NCBI GenBank assembly: GCA_004154925.1
Contig: QJNS01000146.1
Coordinates: 1 to 64,000 of the forward strand
Origin: Monosporascus cannonballus
Lineage: Eukaryota > Ascomycota > Sordariomycetes > Xylariales
DNA length: 64,000 nucleotides
Reading direction: 5' to 3'
In this document: piece after piece, positions 13,356 to 27,939 of the stretch
How the letters are laid out: the number at the start of each line of letters is the position of its first letter
How positions within the stretch are numbered: position 1 is the stretch's first letter
The notes under the pieces: model-generated
What the model saw: the letters and a program-made list of their open reading frames with translations, nothing else
Told to the model about the DNA's origin: nothing
Database searches by the model: none
Program-made: the position numbers and the translations under genes

Positions 13356-16300
13356 TTAGAAAATAATAAAATCCTGATATAAACGGCGAAGGAACGAATT
13401 GCTTTTTATACGGTTATTTCCGTTTGGTAATAAAAAGGCAAAATAAATATTTATTTTTATTAAACTTAAATGACTTTTATTTAATAAGTTTCCGAATAAA
13501 TTAAACGAAATTAAAGGTGTATATTTAATTAAAAATATAATCAAATTAATTAAGGCGGTTCCCGATCTCAATAAATAATAATATTAGGATATTTTTAGAA
13601 AAAACCGCCTTTTTTTATATTACATATAATATACAAAAAGATTATCCTTTCGATTTTACAAAAAGTATAAGTAATTTTCCGTAAATAACGAAATTCGCTT
13701 AATCGGAAATAACGGCGCCATATTTTTATATCGCAAACCGATTTATATAAATTACGGATTATTATTACGTTATAAGCTTAATAAATATCGGAAAAAATTA
13801 CAAAGTTATTTTAAATCGTATCTCGTCTTAATTAAAGCATATTATATACGGTCGTTTAATTGAAATTGGTAATTAACGATTTAACCATAATTTTAATAAT
13901 TTAAATATTAAACCGGCATATAATTTATATGTTTTTGCGATTGAAAGTTATAATTTCGGGTATAGTAACGCCTATATTTATATACGTAATTTACGACGTA
14001 CTAGGTAATTTTGATTAAAAGCCTACTTTATTCTCTTTATTTGTAATGTCGGCGCAACACCTAGTATTTTTAAATATTTTTGATTTCTTAACCCCGCTTT
14101 CGTTATTATAGTTATATTCGTATAATTCGTTTATTCTTATATTATTACCGGAATTACCGTCGTCCCTAAAACGTAATAATCCGCAATTCGACGTTGTAAA
14201 TAATATATCGGAAAAAGAAATCGAAATAAGAATCCTTATCGAAATTAGAAAATTACGCATTAAAAATAAATAGTACCTATCGGATAATAATATTAATAAT
14301 AAATTAAAAGATAATCATGATATTAAATTAAAAAGTAAAAAATAAAATTTTGCCGGTTTTAATTAAGGCCGATAATATAAAACGCGTTCGGTTTTGATGC
14401 GGTATCGCGGTTATAAGATACGACAATTATAAATATTCATATAATATTAATTAAAGTTATTAATATTTTATTTATTTATTAAATTCGTTATTTGTATTAA
14501 TTTTTAATTGGTTAAATTTTATACGAAATATTAATTCGTTTAAATTCGGATTAATTATACGCCGTAATAAATATATAATAGATTTTTTTAATTAAAAAAT
14601 TAATAAAAATCTATATTAGGTAATTCGAATTATAATTTATTACAGTTATTAACATATTATCTCTTTAATTTATAGCCTTTAATCTATAACATTAAATTAG
14701 CATTTTTTAAATCTTATTTTCCGGATTTTTTTGAATTTAATATATTAACTCTTAAAATATTTTTTCCTTTTTAATTTTTAAAATATTTAGTTGGGGCTAA
14801 ATAATTAGTGGAAAAAATCGATTATGCAGGTAAATAAATAATATAAATAATTTTTCATGATTAATATAGCTATTTTGGCGTCAGTTCTTTTCAAAATATT
14901 AATTCGTAACGTTTAAAATCCCGAGTTTGTAATAAATCCTTATTAATTATGTTTTGTAACTTTATTTTTTTTTGCAATTAAAATTAATATTTATCGGCAT
15001 ACGGTCCTAATTAAATATTTTCGAAACCGCCCGTATATTTTATTGTTATTTTATTAAAGATTTTAGTAATTATTTTTTTTCGAATTAGGGCTTTTTAGTT
15101 CTCTTAATAAAAGTTACGGGCCGGATTTGGCTTTTTTCTCTTTGTCGCGTTTCCTCTTTGGCGGTATAAATGGGTTCTCGCCTGGTTTTAAGGATTCCTT
15201 CATTTTTTCCTCGCCTAGTTCTAAAATTTTCTTTATATCAAAATTTTATATAGGTATAATAATAATTAGACATTTTAAATAACCGCCAAACTTCTTAATA
15301 CTAATATCAAATATATCGCAATATCTAAAAAGATAATTTTTATATAAAATTATTTATTCGACAATTAATTACGTATAATTACGGATTTTTTTCGTTTCAT
15401 ATTATAAAAATAACCCCCACATAATATACACTATAAGATATATTGCGGTTTTATATTTTTCCTAATCGGGATTATAAAATTATTATATCCCTAATATTAT
15501 TCAAATTATGCAAATCGTTATAAATCATAAATTCTCGAAAACAGCTAACGGCCTAAATTATACGGTTTTTTAAAAAATATAAGCGGGTCAAATTTATAAT
15601 ATAAAGGACGGTTATTTTGCGGTTCCAAAAACTTATTATTTAATAATCCGTATTATTCGTATCGATAATTTTATTATTATATTTTAATATAAAGAAATAA
15701 ACGAATAATATTATATATTATTTAATAATTCTTTGCGGATTTAATAAAAATAAAATTTAATAATTATTAATATGTTTAAATAAATTTTTATTAATATTTT
15801 ATAAATTATATATATATAATTAAAATCTCAGAATATTTATTTCAATATTATTCCGAAATTATCGTAAATAATATATACGTTAATATGTATATAATAATAA
15901 GCAGTTTACGGTTTTTAACATATAATAATAAAATTTATTTTATAAACGTTTTATAATATTAGAACTTTCTTAAATAATTATTTAACTTAAGAAAGGCTTA
16001 TTTTATAAGCTAGGATAGGGTTTGGAAAAACAGTACATATAATAGGAAATAAAATACGAAAAATAAAATTATAATTAATATAATTCGAACCGAAAGTTAA
16101 TTTAATGCTGTTACAATTTTTATATACGTTTTAATTTTTTATTAAATTATTATATATTTTTAAATAGAATTACCGTATTTTACTTTATTAAACGGCGATA
16201 ATATTATTATAATAATTACAAAATATTAAATATATATAAATACGTAATTATAATTAGGAAATTTAACAATATTATAAATTTGCCGACATAAAATAAGTTT

Positions 16301-18424
16301 ATTTAAAATTAAAAATATAAATACGAAATTTAAACTATAATAAATAAAATACAGTTTATATATTAAATAATTATTAAATAAATTATTAATATTAATATAA
16401 CATACATAAGGATTTAAAATATACGAATAAAATTTACACATAATTAATAAGTTATAAAGATATTTTAATTTAATATATATAATTAGGATTAAATTATATA
16501 TAAATTTTATAATTATATAATTACCAATATATAAATTATTAAATTTATATAAGTTATTAAGTATAAATAAAAAATTAACGTTATTTTTTCTTATAATAAA
16601 ATAATAACATATAAAGAAAACTCTTAATAATTATATGTAAATTATACGAAATATATATTTTGTTATAAATTCTTTTAATATTATTTATAAATTTATTTCG
16701 ATTAAATATATCTTAATTATAATTATTATAAATATTTAATATATATTTAATATTTCTATTTAATTATAATTTTTTAAATTCCAAATATCTGTTATATTTT
16801 AATATATATAATTACGTTATTTCCGATATAATAATTATTATTTAGCTTTTCTTTTATTTACTACCCGATACATATATTATAATATGTACCTTTATATATT
16901 TTACGATATTACAAAAGGTAAATAAATTTCTTGCCAATATAATAAAGGCAATTTCCGTTATAATTTCCGATAATATATCTCGAATAAATCCAAAAAACCG
17001 TATCTGCCCCGTTAAGGATATTAGATTTGCTAAAACTATTTTCGAAAAATAATCTGCTTTCGAAATACAACTTATTTTCCAAAATTAATCTGCTCCCAAA
17101 AAACAACTTTAAAAATAAGTAATAAAATTTCGGATTAAAAAATAACCGAAATAAATACCAAAATAAAAATAATCTGCTTCCAAAAAACAACCTTAAAGAT
17201 GGGTAATAAGATTTTTAATTAAAAAATAGCCGGAACCGATATCAGAATAACTTGTAATAAGGTAAAACTGACAGCGTAATCCCGATTAAAGCATTTTGGT
17301 ATTAATTAAATAATATGTAATTATCCCAAGATATAGAATATTTTTTACAAAAAGTAAATAATATATATAATTAATTTCAAATAATAAATATATGTTATAA
17401 AATTATAATAATATATCAGAAAATTAAAAACCAATAAGTATTTTATCTTTTGGTATAAATATTAATATATATTATTTAAAAAGCCCCATAACTATGAAAG
17501 TTTTATAAATTCGGTAATATTTTAAAAAAACTTATATTATAAATAAAATGTTTTATAACGGAAAAATATAGTATTTAAATAAATATTAAACATTAATAAT
17601 ATGATTCGAAATATTTTCCGTAACAATAACCGGCAAAATAAAATTTACGTTATAACGGATTATACCGACCCCATAAATTGTTAAATTATTAAATTAATTA
17701 CGGACTTTCGATTAATTACGGCTTTTACAATTTAATAAAAAAATTATATAAATCTGATATTATATAAACGATACGAAAAAAGGTTCATAACTTTATAAAT
17801 TACGACGTTTAACTAGAAAATATATATTATGTAATTATTTTATAAATATTATTATTTACCGAATTATACGAGCAATAAATATATAAATTACGTATAGGAA
17901 TATGGCAAAAAATATTTATACGTAATTCGTAAATATTCGGCATTATTATATAATTCGAATAAAACTTTTCAAAAAGGCTTAAACGTAAATATTACGCTTA
18001 AAACGAATACAAATTTGGGATTCGAAAACATAAAAGAAATTATTAATATATAGGTTATAATAACGCGCCAAAAAAAGTAAAGGAAAAAGAAATCTTAAAA
18101 AATATTTAAAAATATTAATTAATAAATTAATTGCAAATAAAGTATATAGGTTAATCCGAAATTATGCGTTATATTTATTTATAAGTAATTTAATATTTTT
18201 CTACGATCTTACAAAAAACAAAACGTTTAAATAGGATATAATTTATTAAAATTACTTAAATTATGAACCTAATTGTTTATATTACTTTCGTTAATAATTA
18301 TATTATTTACCGAATCGTAAAACATTATTTTCTTATTTATAATTTTATTACGAAAGGCAAATATATAATGTTAATATAACGATTAAATAATTACAATAAT
18401 ATATAAACTGATCTCGAAATTAAT
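13356..18424 (-). other. Arm L interior, RIP-degraded coding remnants
   Basis: Minus-strand coding traces that are also visible in arm R. About 14,015-14,260 is an 81-codon open stretch containing GLLRFRDDG and CCADITNKEN. About 16,909-17,220 contains two tandem units of roughly 85 bp, each with a TTTAAGGTTGTTTTTTGG-like core; the same doublet appears in arm R at about 32,390-32,570. None of this was recognised as a known protein, and stops occur throughout. Confidence 0.4.
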
Positions 18425-18598
18425 ATAAGATAACGCAACCTTTTAAAACTAGCTAAAAGGGCTAAAACAGGACTCCATATATCTTGATAAGACGTTTTCA
18501 AATATCTAGAAAAGTAACTAGTTGTTGATATAGCCCAGAAGGGTTTGGAATTGCTAATTTTTTAGTTTTGTAGTTAGCGTCGCCTCTTCGCTTATTTA
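18425..18598. mobile_element. Non-RIP insertion of about 170 bp specific to arm L
   Basis: A segment of ordinary composition embedded in AT-rich arm L. The neighbouring sequence is matched in arm R at about 31,340-31,470, but this stretch is not. It includes ACTAGCTAAAAGGGC and GCGTCGCCTCTTCGC and has no open frame. No clear TG/CA ends or target duplication were identified, so its class is unknown. Both boundaries are approximate. Confidence 0.4.
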
Positions 18599-21186
18599 AT
18601 AATTAATTAATTAAAATTACGCAAATAGTAAATATATATTAATATTAATATTATAATATATATATTATAATACATATATAAAAATATATTACAAAATAAC
18701 AGAAAAATAAAGAATTATATTAACGGTTCGTTTCTATCTAATAAATCCTTATTTTGTTTATTTGACGATAATAATAACGATAGCGGACCTCTTTAATTAG
18801 GATTATTAATTAAATTATCGATAATTTGTACCATAAAATTATAACTTTTTTCCGCATACGAAATATTACGGTTATTTTAAACTAAATTACCCTTAATAAA
18901 TTCGGTATTAAAAATTTTTAAAATATTTATATTAAAGTTATTTATAAATTGATTTTCGTTTTTTACCGGATCCAGTTATTTAAATTTATTTATGTTATTA
19001 ATAATAGGTACGGTATTATTAAAATCGATAAATTTAATTGTTATAACTTTATGGTCCGCGACCAAAATATCTTCAAATTTTTAGTTATCCCTTTTAATCC
19101 GAAATAAATATCTTTTAATAAACCAGAAATTTCGAAATAAAAAATAAGTACGCCTAAGGATTTCGTTACGAAAATCCCGAATAATATAATATTTATCTTA
19201 CTAAAAAGAAATAACAGGTATGGAATTCGCGTTATAAATATATACGGTACCTAATTAAAAACGAATTTCGGAAAAAAATAATATTAACGTTATATGTATT
19301 ATTTTGTAACCGGCAGAATTCGCTAATAAACTACAAATTATAGTATTTGCCTTTTTTAACAAATATTTTTTATATTTTTTCTTTGGATTTTATTAAAACC
19401 AGATTTAATATTAAGATCGAATTAATAAGGATTTAATCTGATATTGCAAAACGTAATATTTAATTAAAATAAAATATCCTTTTACCGTAATTAAATTAAC
19501 CGGCCTTATAAAAATGATAATATCGGTATTAACCGCCTAATATAATTAATGTCGTTATATCCTATAATATGCAAAAAACATAAATAAACTTAAGTTTTTT
19601 TTAAAAAACGGTAATAATTTTACAATTCTTTATCGATAAGAACGGTATTAATCGACAGTTAATTATTATTTTTAATACGGTTAAAAAGCTTATCGCCTTA
19701 TAAAATATCGGCCGTATTAAAAATATTTCCAGCCTTATAATTATTTAATAAAAGGGCTTTATTTAGTACGCTTTAATTAAAATTATATTATTTAATAAAG
19801 AATATAATTAAACCATATTTCCGAATTCAAAATCAAAAATTTACGAATTATTTGTTAAATTATTTATATTATTAAATAATATATTATTAGCAAATTATAA
19901 TAAAAGGTTTTCGTTAAAAGAAGTCTTATTTATTAACGTATTTTAATTAAGATTTTACAATACCTCCCTTATTTATTAGGCGCAATTAAAATATCTAAAA
20001 ATTATATTATACGCGATAAATTCCAATTTGGCAATAATTAACCGAGAATATATATATTTTATAAATTTGGTAAATTTAGTTTTCGAAAAAAGGTTTTCGA
20101 TTAAGGTATTCCGGGAAACTTTATATATATTAAACGTTTTTATTATAAAGAGTTCGTATCGAATATATAATTTCTGCAAAAATAACATAAATATAAAAAT
20201 ATTATATATATAAAAAATAAAAAGTTCGAAAAGGTAAAATTTCGGCAATTTTTGATATAATTACGTTATCTTATTTAAAAATTAACGGTGTATTTTTAAA
20301 ATTACTTATATTTTATATATCCTAATTATATTATCGGGCTAATAAATATATATAACTATAAGTAAAAAATTTATTTATATTTAAAACAAAATAGGAACAA
20401 AAAAAGCTATTATTTCTTATTATATAAATCGGTTATTTCGGTTTAATTAATCTGTATTTTCCGAATATAATTAATTATTTTTTAATTTTTATAAATAAAA
20501 TAAAAATGTTCCGAAAATTAATAAAAAAAGTTTAAATTTATATATTTTTTAAAAAAATTTTCGATGAACGTTATAAGTATTATCGATAATATCGTTATTT
20601 TCGTTAATTGTATTTAACGAAATCTAACGATATTTATTATACGATATACGTTTTAATTTAAAAAAACCGGGGAATTTTTATTTATTACGTTTATAAAACG
20701 TATCAATAAAAACCGGAAATAAAATCCGGATAATATTAATTACAAATTAATAAAACATATTAAACGGTATTAAATATTATTATAATATTTCATAAAATTA
20801 TTTTATTTTGTAATATTAATTAGGCTAAAATATAAATTATTTTAATTTTTTTAAAAAATACGATTATAATAACGGATAAATATAATAATAATATTTCGCA
20901 AAACCGTATTATATCGAAATATATTATTACGAACATAACTTTAAATATTAAAGTCATTTTATTAAAATATAATATCGTTTTATTATATTTAATTATTAAA
21001 GAAGATTTATCTTAATTAACATTATATTATCATAAAGAAATTTATATAATTATTTTAATTTTTGTATCAACCGAATTATATTTTTATTTAATTTATAATA
21101 ACTTTCGCAAATACTTAATTTTTTTAATATATTAATATTATTACGTAATAAATCCAAAAATAATAAAAACTTGTTTAATAAATAAA

Positions 21187-21493
21187 TGCAACGGCTCGGC
21201 AATCTAACCAACTATTAAACCTTAAGTCGATAAATTTATGTTAATAAAAGTATCGTGGGAATTTAAATAATAAATACAGAAATTATATTACGTTTTATAA
21301 TTTTAAAAATATTTTAAATAATGATATTATATTGCAAACTGTAATTATTTAAATTATGGAATTAATAAACGTATATATTTTATTCCTGTTTTGCTAAATT
21401 ATCACCCGTAAATTGGTAATCCGGCTTATTGGCTTATTATTAGTAAGTTGGCGATCCGGCTTACTGGTTTATTACCAGTGAGTTGGTGATCCA
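21187..21493 (-). repeat. Gypsy-2 LTR (left copy)
   Basis: 307-bp LTR, plus strand TGCAACGGCTCGG to GGTGATCCA. Its right end holds about two and a half copies of a 35-bp tandem unit with core AGTTGGCGATCCGGCTTACT (about 21,413-21,493). The adjoining interior, to about 21,575, is GC-rich and not RIP-degraded. Confidence 0.75.
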
Positions 21494-24400
21494 TTACGTG
21501 ATCTGCCTTACCGCGCACTTATGGTTGGATTATGGCAGACCGTTTCTGGAGGCCGTGGCTCGTTAGGTCATAATACGATCTTCTTTTTTACAAATCTTGC
21601 CCTTACGATTTTCTTTTTTTTCGGTAAGCCTTTGTATTTGTTTAACATGTTTTTTGGTATATCTAAGCGTCGTTTTCGTAAATCCGAATAGCGACTTGCC
21701 CTGGCTAATTTAATTGAATTCGAAAGTTTTGACGTAATATCTTTTTTTTTTTTGTTTTGCTTGGCAGCTTAATTGCCAAATAATGGATGGGGTTTTTCGT
21801 TATAAAGAATACGTTCGTTAAGGACGTTCGTATAACGGAATAGGAGTCCTCGTTTCCATAATTAATCGTTATATCGCAAAATCGAAAAGATTAAAAAAGG
21901 AAAAGTTAACGGCCGAAAACTTTTTATTTAAGATTTTTGCGCGTTTTTTTCGTATACGTCGTTAATATTAATACCATTAATCCCAGGGTATAAAACTTAT
22001 TAATTATGCCTATTAATCTTTAGACGATTTTAATAATTTTATACAATTAAAATTAAAATTTATAACCGAAATATAGGCCTTAAATAAGATAGACGTTATT
22101 AATTAAAATGTAATAAATTAAGAATTTTCTTTTTTAGATTTTGTAAACTGCAATATTATTATTTTAGGTAATTCCGTTATTATTAATGAAAATTGTTTAA
22201 TAAGCGTTAGGCGTTAATAAGATTTTTGGCAGGTTCCCAGGTATTTTCGGAATTTGGATATTTTTTCCATTTAATCAGGTATTAAGTAAATTTATTTTAT
22301 TTTTTTATGTCGAAGACTTTCTTTATTTTGTACCTTTATTTATTTTCTACCTTTACGTCGTTTTATGCTGTATATACCTTGATTATATTTGTTATTAATT
22401 TGAATAAAAAAACGTAAAAAATTAAATAAAATTTAGCTTTTGGTGAAAGTTTTAATAAAAAAATTATTTTTTAAGATTTTTTAAGATTTTATATGGACCG
22501 ATATATTTAAAATCGAATTTTTATTAGGTCGTTTTGTTTCAATGTTTTTTATAACAAGGAAAACTATTTTTCCCTTTTTAAAAATTTATCTTTTTAATTT
22601 TTTCTGGTTATAATATTTACTTATTTAATTTCGTACGAATTTTAGTTTTGTTTTTATTTTTTTGGTATAATTAATATAATTATTTTGACGTAAAAACTAT
22701 TTTAATATTAATTAGATTATCGTTACGTACTTTTCTGTAAATTTTTGAGATAAAATCAAAGTTTACGTTTATAGATATTATTTTAATATTTTCGTAATAA
22801 CTGGTATTATAAGTTAATTAAGCAATAAATAACTTTATTTTCCAATTATTTTATTCGTAATTAATATAATATCGTAAATAAATTTCTAAAGTTTAGTTTA
22901 TTCGTTTTATTTATTTATCCGTTTAAAGTTTAAATACGTTAAATAACTTGTAATTTAGGCCGACTTGTGCTATAAGGCCTTGTCAAAACTTTGATGCCAA
23001 TATCGATCTTTTATTTAATATATTTTTTATTAATAATTCGTATATGTTAAAAATATATTTAAAGAAAATATATACCAGTTATTCGGCATTTATATTCTCA
23101 TAATATGGTAAAACAAATATGAAAATTTCGTAAATCAGTTAATAATTACGAAAATACTATCGTAATATATTTTTGTAATTGGATTTTTTGATATAAAAAG
23201 TTTGGTAATAAAGTCGAACGTAACTAAGTACCATAATTGTTTTGTAACTAATAATGGCTGTAATTTTCCGTATAGTTTGTGTCGTCGAGTCTTTGCTTTG
23301 GCGCAAATATCGTATTACCGTATAACTTTTTGTACCGTTAATTTTATTCTAGGAAAAAAATATGTACGTTAAAATCGCTTTAAGGTTTTATGGATCTCTG
23401 GATATCCGTATAACTAATGTTCGTATATTTTTCGTACTAAATCTTTTTGGTATTTTGCTGGAATTTGTATTTTGTCCATTTTTTGATTTTCTAAAAAAAC
23501 TGTCGTTATACTATTAAATTTTCTGGTATATATCGCAAGTTACTACTCGAACAGTCGTAATTTATCGTAAGCGTAAATATTTTTTTAAAATGGTATTAAA
23601 AATTATATAATTAATTTTAATCAGTTTTCTTTCGAAATTTAATTATTTATTTAAAATATTTACTTTGCTATTTTTTGATTTTTTTTGTAAATAATAACAA
23701 AGTTAAAGTTCGCCAATTTTTCCACATATTTTAATTATCGTTTTATAAATTCTTTGATCGTAATAAACCAGATAAAATTCTGATAATCCGTATAAACCTT
23801 AACCTAATACAAATTTTGTTTTAAAAATACTTAAATTTTCGAAATGCCATAATCATAACTATAAATTCCTTATTTGTAATACCGTAATTAAGTGCAACTC
23901 CTTTTAATTTATACGAAAAAAATATAATAAGGTACAATTTACCTTAATTATTTCGTTATCCGATTATTACGTTTACCGCGTAATCCGAAATATCGGTTTT
24001 TAATTTAACGGAACGGTTTAAATCGTATATAATTAGTATTGGTTCGCTGGTAATCGTATTTTTGATATCTTAAAAATCTTTTCTGTATTTAGCATTTATA
24101 TGAATTTTTTTTCGTAAAATTTGTTAAGGGTATAGTTATTTTGCTAAAGTTTCGAATAAACTTCCTATAGTAATTAGCAAATTTAAGGAATGCTTATATT
24201 TTTTTTGTTATTGGCGTTTATTATTTTATAACTGAAATAATTTTTTTGAAGTTTATCCTAATATATCCTAGGATAATAATATGTCCCAAATATTTTATTT
24301 CTTATATATAAAATTAATCTTTTTTGTGTATTAATAAATACTTTTACGTCCTATAAAGCTTAAAAGGTTTTATAAACGTATCCTGCATATGTTTTTTTTA

Positions 24401-27400
24401 TCTCTGAAAAAATAAGAATGTCGTCGAGATAATATACGACAAAAATATTAAGGTATTTTCGTAATACATAATTAACTATTTGCTGGAAAATTACTAATAC
24501 GATCGTAAATCATATTGGCGTAACTAAATACTTGAATAATTTATATTTCGTTCTAAAGGTGATTTTTTATTTATATCTTTTTTTAATTTTAATAAAGTTA
24601 TATCCATTTTTGAAATTAAATGTTATAAATTATTTGGTTCCGTAAAGTCGGTTTTTTATTTTAATAATCAAAGATAATAATATTTAATTTTTAATAATAA
24701 TATCGTTTAGTTATCGATAATTAATCATAAGTCGTAATTTTCGTTTTTTTTAAATACAAAAAATATTAAATAATTTGCTGATAATTTCGAAAGTCGAATT
24801 TATTTTTTTATAACAAATTTATTTATAATTTTCTAAAAATGGCTAATTTATTCTCATTAAAATTATAAACAAAATAATATTTTGTCGAAAATTCTTATTG
24901 AAAATTATTTTATAATTTTATTCGTTATGTTTTAATAATTTCGTATTAAGTTTTTTTTTAAAAAGTTATTCGTGTTTATAATATTACAATAATATATTAA
25001 TTAAAATTTCTAGTTTTTGAGGTTGGTATTTTAGGTCATTATTTAATTACTTTAATTTTCCTTTGATAATAAAAATAATATATCGTATTTTTGGCACTTA
25101 TTTTTTTTATATTTTGTCCTTTTAGGTAATAAGGTTTTTATCGTATCTTTATGCCTATACTTGCTGTTATTATTAATTAAATATTAATATCTTAATTTTT
25201 TTGGTTTATTAATAATAAATAAAATAAATTTTATTTAGCTAATTCTGCCGTTAATTAAAATTTCGTATTAACGTATTTATAATAATCCTAAGACTATATC
25301 GTAATTCTCGAATAAAACAATATCGAAATTAATTATTTAATATTATCCTTAAATAGAAATCTCGAAATAATTAATTTTGCGTATAGTTTTTCCGTTATTA
25401 TAAACAAATTCTTAATTTTTGATATTTATCGTTATATAAGGTTTTAACTTATATTTTTATAGTAATTTAAATTTATTAATTATATTTGATATAATATAAT
25501 TCATGCCTAAAGTTCCGCAATTTATTATTATAATATATTAATACGTTCCAATTCGTATTTCTAAAATGGCAAAGTTATTAACGTTTTTTATCGTCGCATT
25601 TAAAACCTTTTTTGGGAATTCCTTTTAATTCTTTTAGGTTTTATTATTTTACCGCTTTTTTATAAATAACCTTTTTTTAATTCTTATTCGAATTTATCGG
25701 ACTTTTCTTATATTTTTTCGTTTAACGCGTTAAGTTGCTATATTTATCGTTATTGTCGGCGTACTATTTCTTCGAATTATATTAATTATTTTTAATTTTT
25801 TTGCAATTTCTTTTTTTATCGAATAAATTATTTTCTTATATTTGCGATTATATTTTAATATATGTTATCCTGATTATCGTTTTAAAGATCCCTTATAAAT
25901 TAACGTATTTTTTTAAATATCCTTTTTTAGGGAATCCGTAATAAATATTAATTAAAAATAAAAATCCGTAATAACTTTTTAGCAACACTTTTCCATTATG
26001 CCTTAAATTAATTGCTTTTCCATTTAATAATTATATTATTTATAATAACAAAAAAAGATTTCTTATAAATATTACTTTTCTTCGCGCTAACGTTTTATTT
26101 CGGTTAATTATTAAATATTTTCTGGGCTTATAATTCAAAATTATCGATATTATTATTTATCGTTTTTATTATTTCCGGCACGGTTTGAAAAATCGAATCC
26201 TTTAAAATATATACGGGTAATTCGTTCGTAAATATATTATTTTTATTTTTCGTAATCGGGATATCTTCGTTATCAACAATATATGGCGTATATTTTGCCT
26301 TATCGATTAAAAGTTCCGGAACAAATTTCTTTTTATTTAGTTTTAATATTTACGTAATTATCCTTATAACGTTTTTTATGGTGTTTGCAATATTTATTAA
26401 GTTAGCTTTTTGGCTTTTTGCATTTTTCGTCGAATTTCCTATCGTAATAATCCTTATTAGACTTTTTGTTATAAGCTTAATATATATTTGGCTTAAATTA
26501 TAATAATAATTTTGTTATTTCTTTTTTAATTATTTTTAGATTATCTTTCCAATATTAATGTCCTGTTATTTTGCCGTAATTATTTAAGTTTTTTATATAT
26601 ATAAACTTTTTATCCCATTTTGCTATAATTAAATCATTTAATCTAGTTCCAGTTTTATTTACAGGTAATACCGAATTTTATAAGTTTTAACGCCGTTCCG
26701 TAAAAAATAAAAAGTGCTTTTTTTTCCTTTTAATTGAATTTATTATATTCCGTATGTAAAACATATTATCCTTTTTTTCCTATCGTTTCTTAAATTATTG
26801 ATTATTAATTTTAATTACTTTTATAATATATCGGATTAAGGCAATTAATTATTTAATCCGAATAATTTTATTTTTTATATTATCCTTTAAATTTTTATAA
26901 AATATATTGATAAAAACGTTAGCTTTATTATTTCTTTATCCCATTTTAACTGTAAAGCATTTGCAAGTTACGGCGTATTTAAATATAAGTCCTTTTTGTC
27001 GGAATTGCAGAAATTATTAAGCCGTAAATCGTTTTTTATCCGGATTGCCGAAATTATTAGGTATTTTATTTTTGAAAGTAATATAAAATAAAAAAGTTTT
27101 GTTAATAAAATCCTTTTTATTCGATTTTCTTACTTTTAGAAAAAATTTTTAATAAATTTAAATTAATTAATTATATTTCCTATTAGGTATATTTTTATTA
27201 TTAAGACTTAATTAGTTAAATTATTAAGGTTTAAGAAACGAAGGTAAATTCGTACCTAAGTTAAAAAAGTTTAAAAATTACTTTTCCTATTATAAAGCTC
27301 CGATTTCCTAAATTTTATACGGGCGAAAAAAACTTAGGCTAATAACGTAATCCTAATTTATCGGATTTTTTATAATTCTCGAATTTAAGCCTAAAATTAT

Positions 27401-27492
27401 TAAATAATGATTATCTAAACGCTAATTAATATTTTAATAATATTAAATATTGTTTAAAGTTTAACAGTATTATTAAATAAGAATTTGTAACG

Positions 27493-27799
27493 TATAACGG
27501 TTTGGCAATTTAACCAATTATTAAACCTTAAGTTAACGGGTTTATATTAATAAAAATATCATAAAAGTTTAAGTAATAAATATAAAAATCGTGTTACGTC
27601 TTATAATTCCAAAAATATTTTAAATAACGATATTATATTATAAATTAAAATTATTTAAGTTATAAAATTAATAAATATATATATCTGATTTTTATTTAAC
27701 TGGATTATTATCCGTAAATTAGTAATCCGGCTTATTAGTTTATTACCAGTAAGTTGGCGATCCGGCTTACTGGCTTACCACCAGTAAGTTGGCGATCCA
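27493..27799 (-). repeat. Gypsy-2 LTR (right copy)
   Basis: 307-bp LTR, plus strand TATAACGGTTTGG to GGCGATCCA, colinear with the left copy and the same length. The 35-bp tandem unit is present at about 27,715-27,799. Differences from the left copy are mostly C/T and G/A. Confidence 0.75.
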
Positions 27800-27821
27800 G
27801 CTTACTGGTTACCTCAGCTAG

Positions 27822-27939
27822 CTCAGGCCTCCCTGGCTCGTTTTCCCAATTTCTTCAAAGTCACTTAAGTACCGCTCCATAACGCTAAATATTAACTAAT
27901 CAAATCCCAAATCCCCGTAACGAGCCAGCGAGGCCTGAG
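27822..27939. repeat. 118-bp inverted-repeat (MITE-like) unit
   Basis: A 21-bp inverted repeat whose arms differ at one position: 27,822-27,842 (begins CTCAGGCCTCCC) and 27,919-27,939 (ends GCGAGGCCTGAG). The 76 bp between include AAGTACCGCTC. One arm recurs at about 39,587-39,607 at the outer edge of the matching inverted segment. It could be a miniature inverted-repeat element or the tip of the larger element. Confidence 0.5.

Larger units (their letters stand above)
3441..21186 (-). mobile_element. Arm L of a large unclassified RIP-degraded element
   Basis: About 10.4 kb of element sequence, excluding the 7.37-kb Gypsy-1 insert. It is matched in inverted order by arm R (28,810-38,620). 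Matching points I could follow by eye include 3740/38,540, 14,060/35,540, 17,150/32,500, 20,150/29,850, 20,620/29,380 and 21,150/28,830. The arms differ mainly by C/T and G/A changes and small indels. Coding traces run on the minus strand here, for example about 14,015-14,260 and 19,976-20,248, but none was assigned to a family apart from the terminal finger patch. The inner end stops at the edge of Gypsy-2. Confidence 0.65.
21187..27799 (-). mobile_element. Gypsy-2: Ty3/Gypsy LTR retrotransposon in minus orientation, RIP-degraded
   Basis: A 6613-bp element bounded by two 307-bp direct LTRs (21,187-21,493 and 27,493-27,799). On the minus strand the LTR reads TGGATC...TTGCA, giving canonical TG..CA ends. 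Reverse transcriptase is on the minus strand, and the catalytic motif survives at about 24,415-24,445 as VVYYLDDILIFSE. Downstream traces resemble the family's KC.F...V.FLGY segment. The flanks (ataaa on the left, gctta on the right) do not form a matching target duplication, so the element probably sits at a rearrangement junction. It lies between the inner end of arm L and the outer end of the inverted segment beginning at 27,867. Confidence 0.75.
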
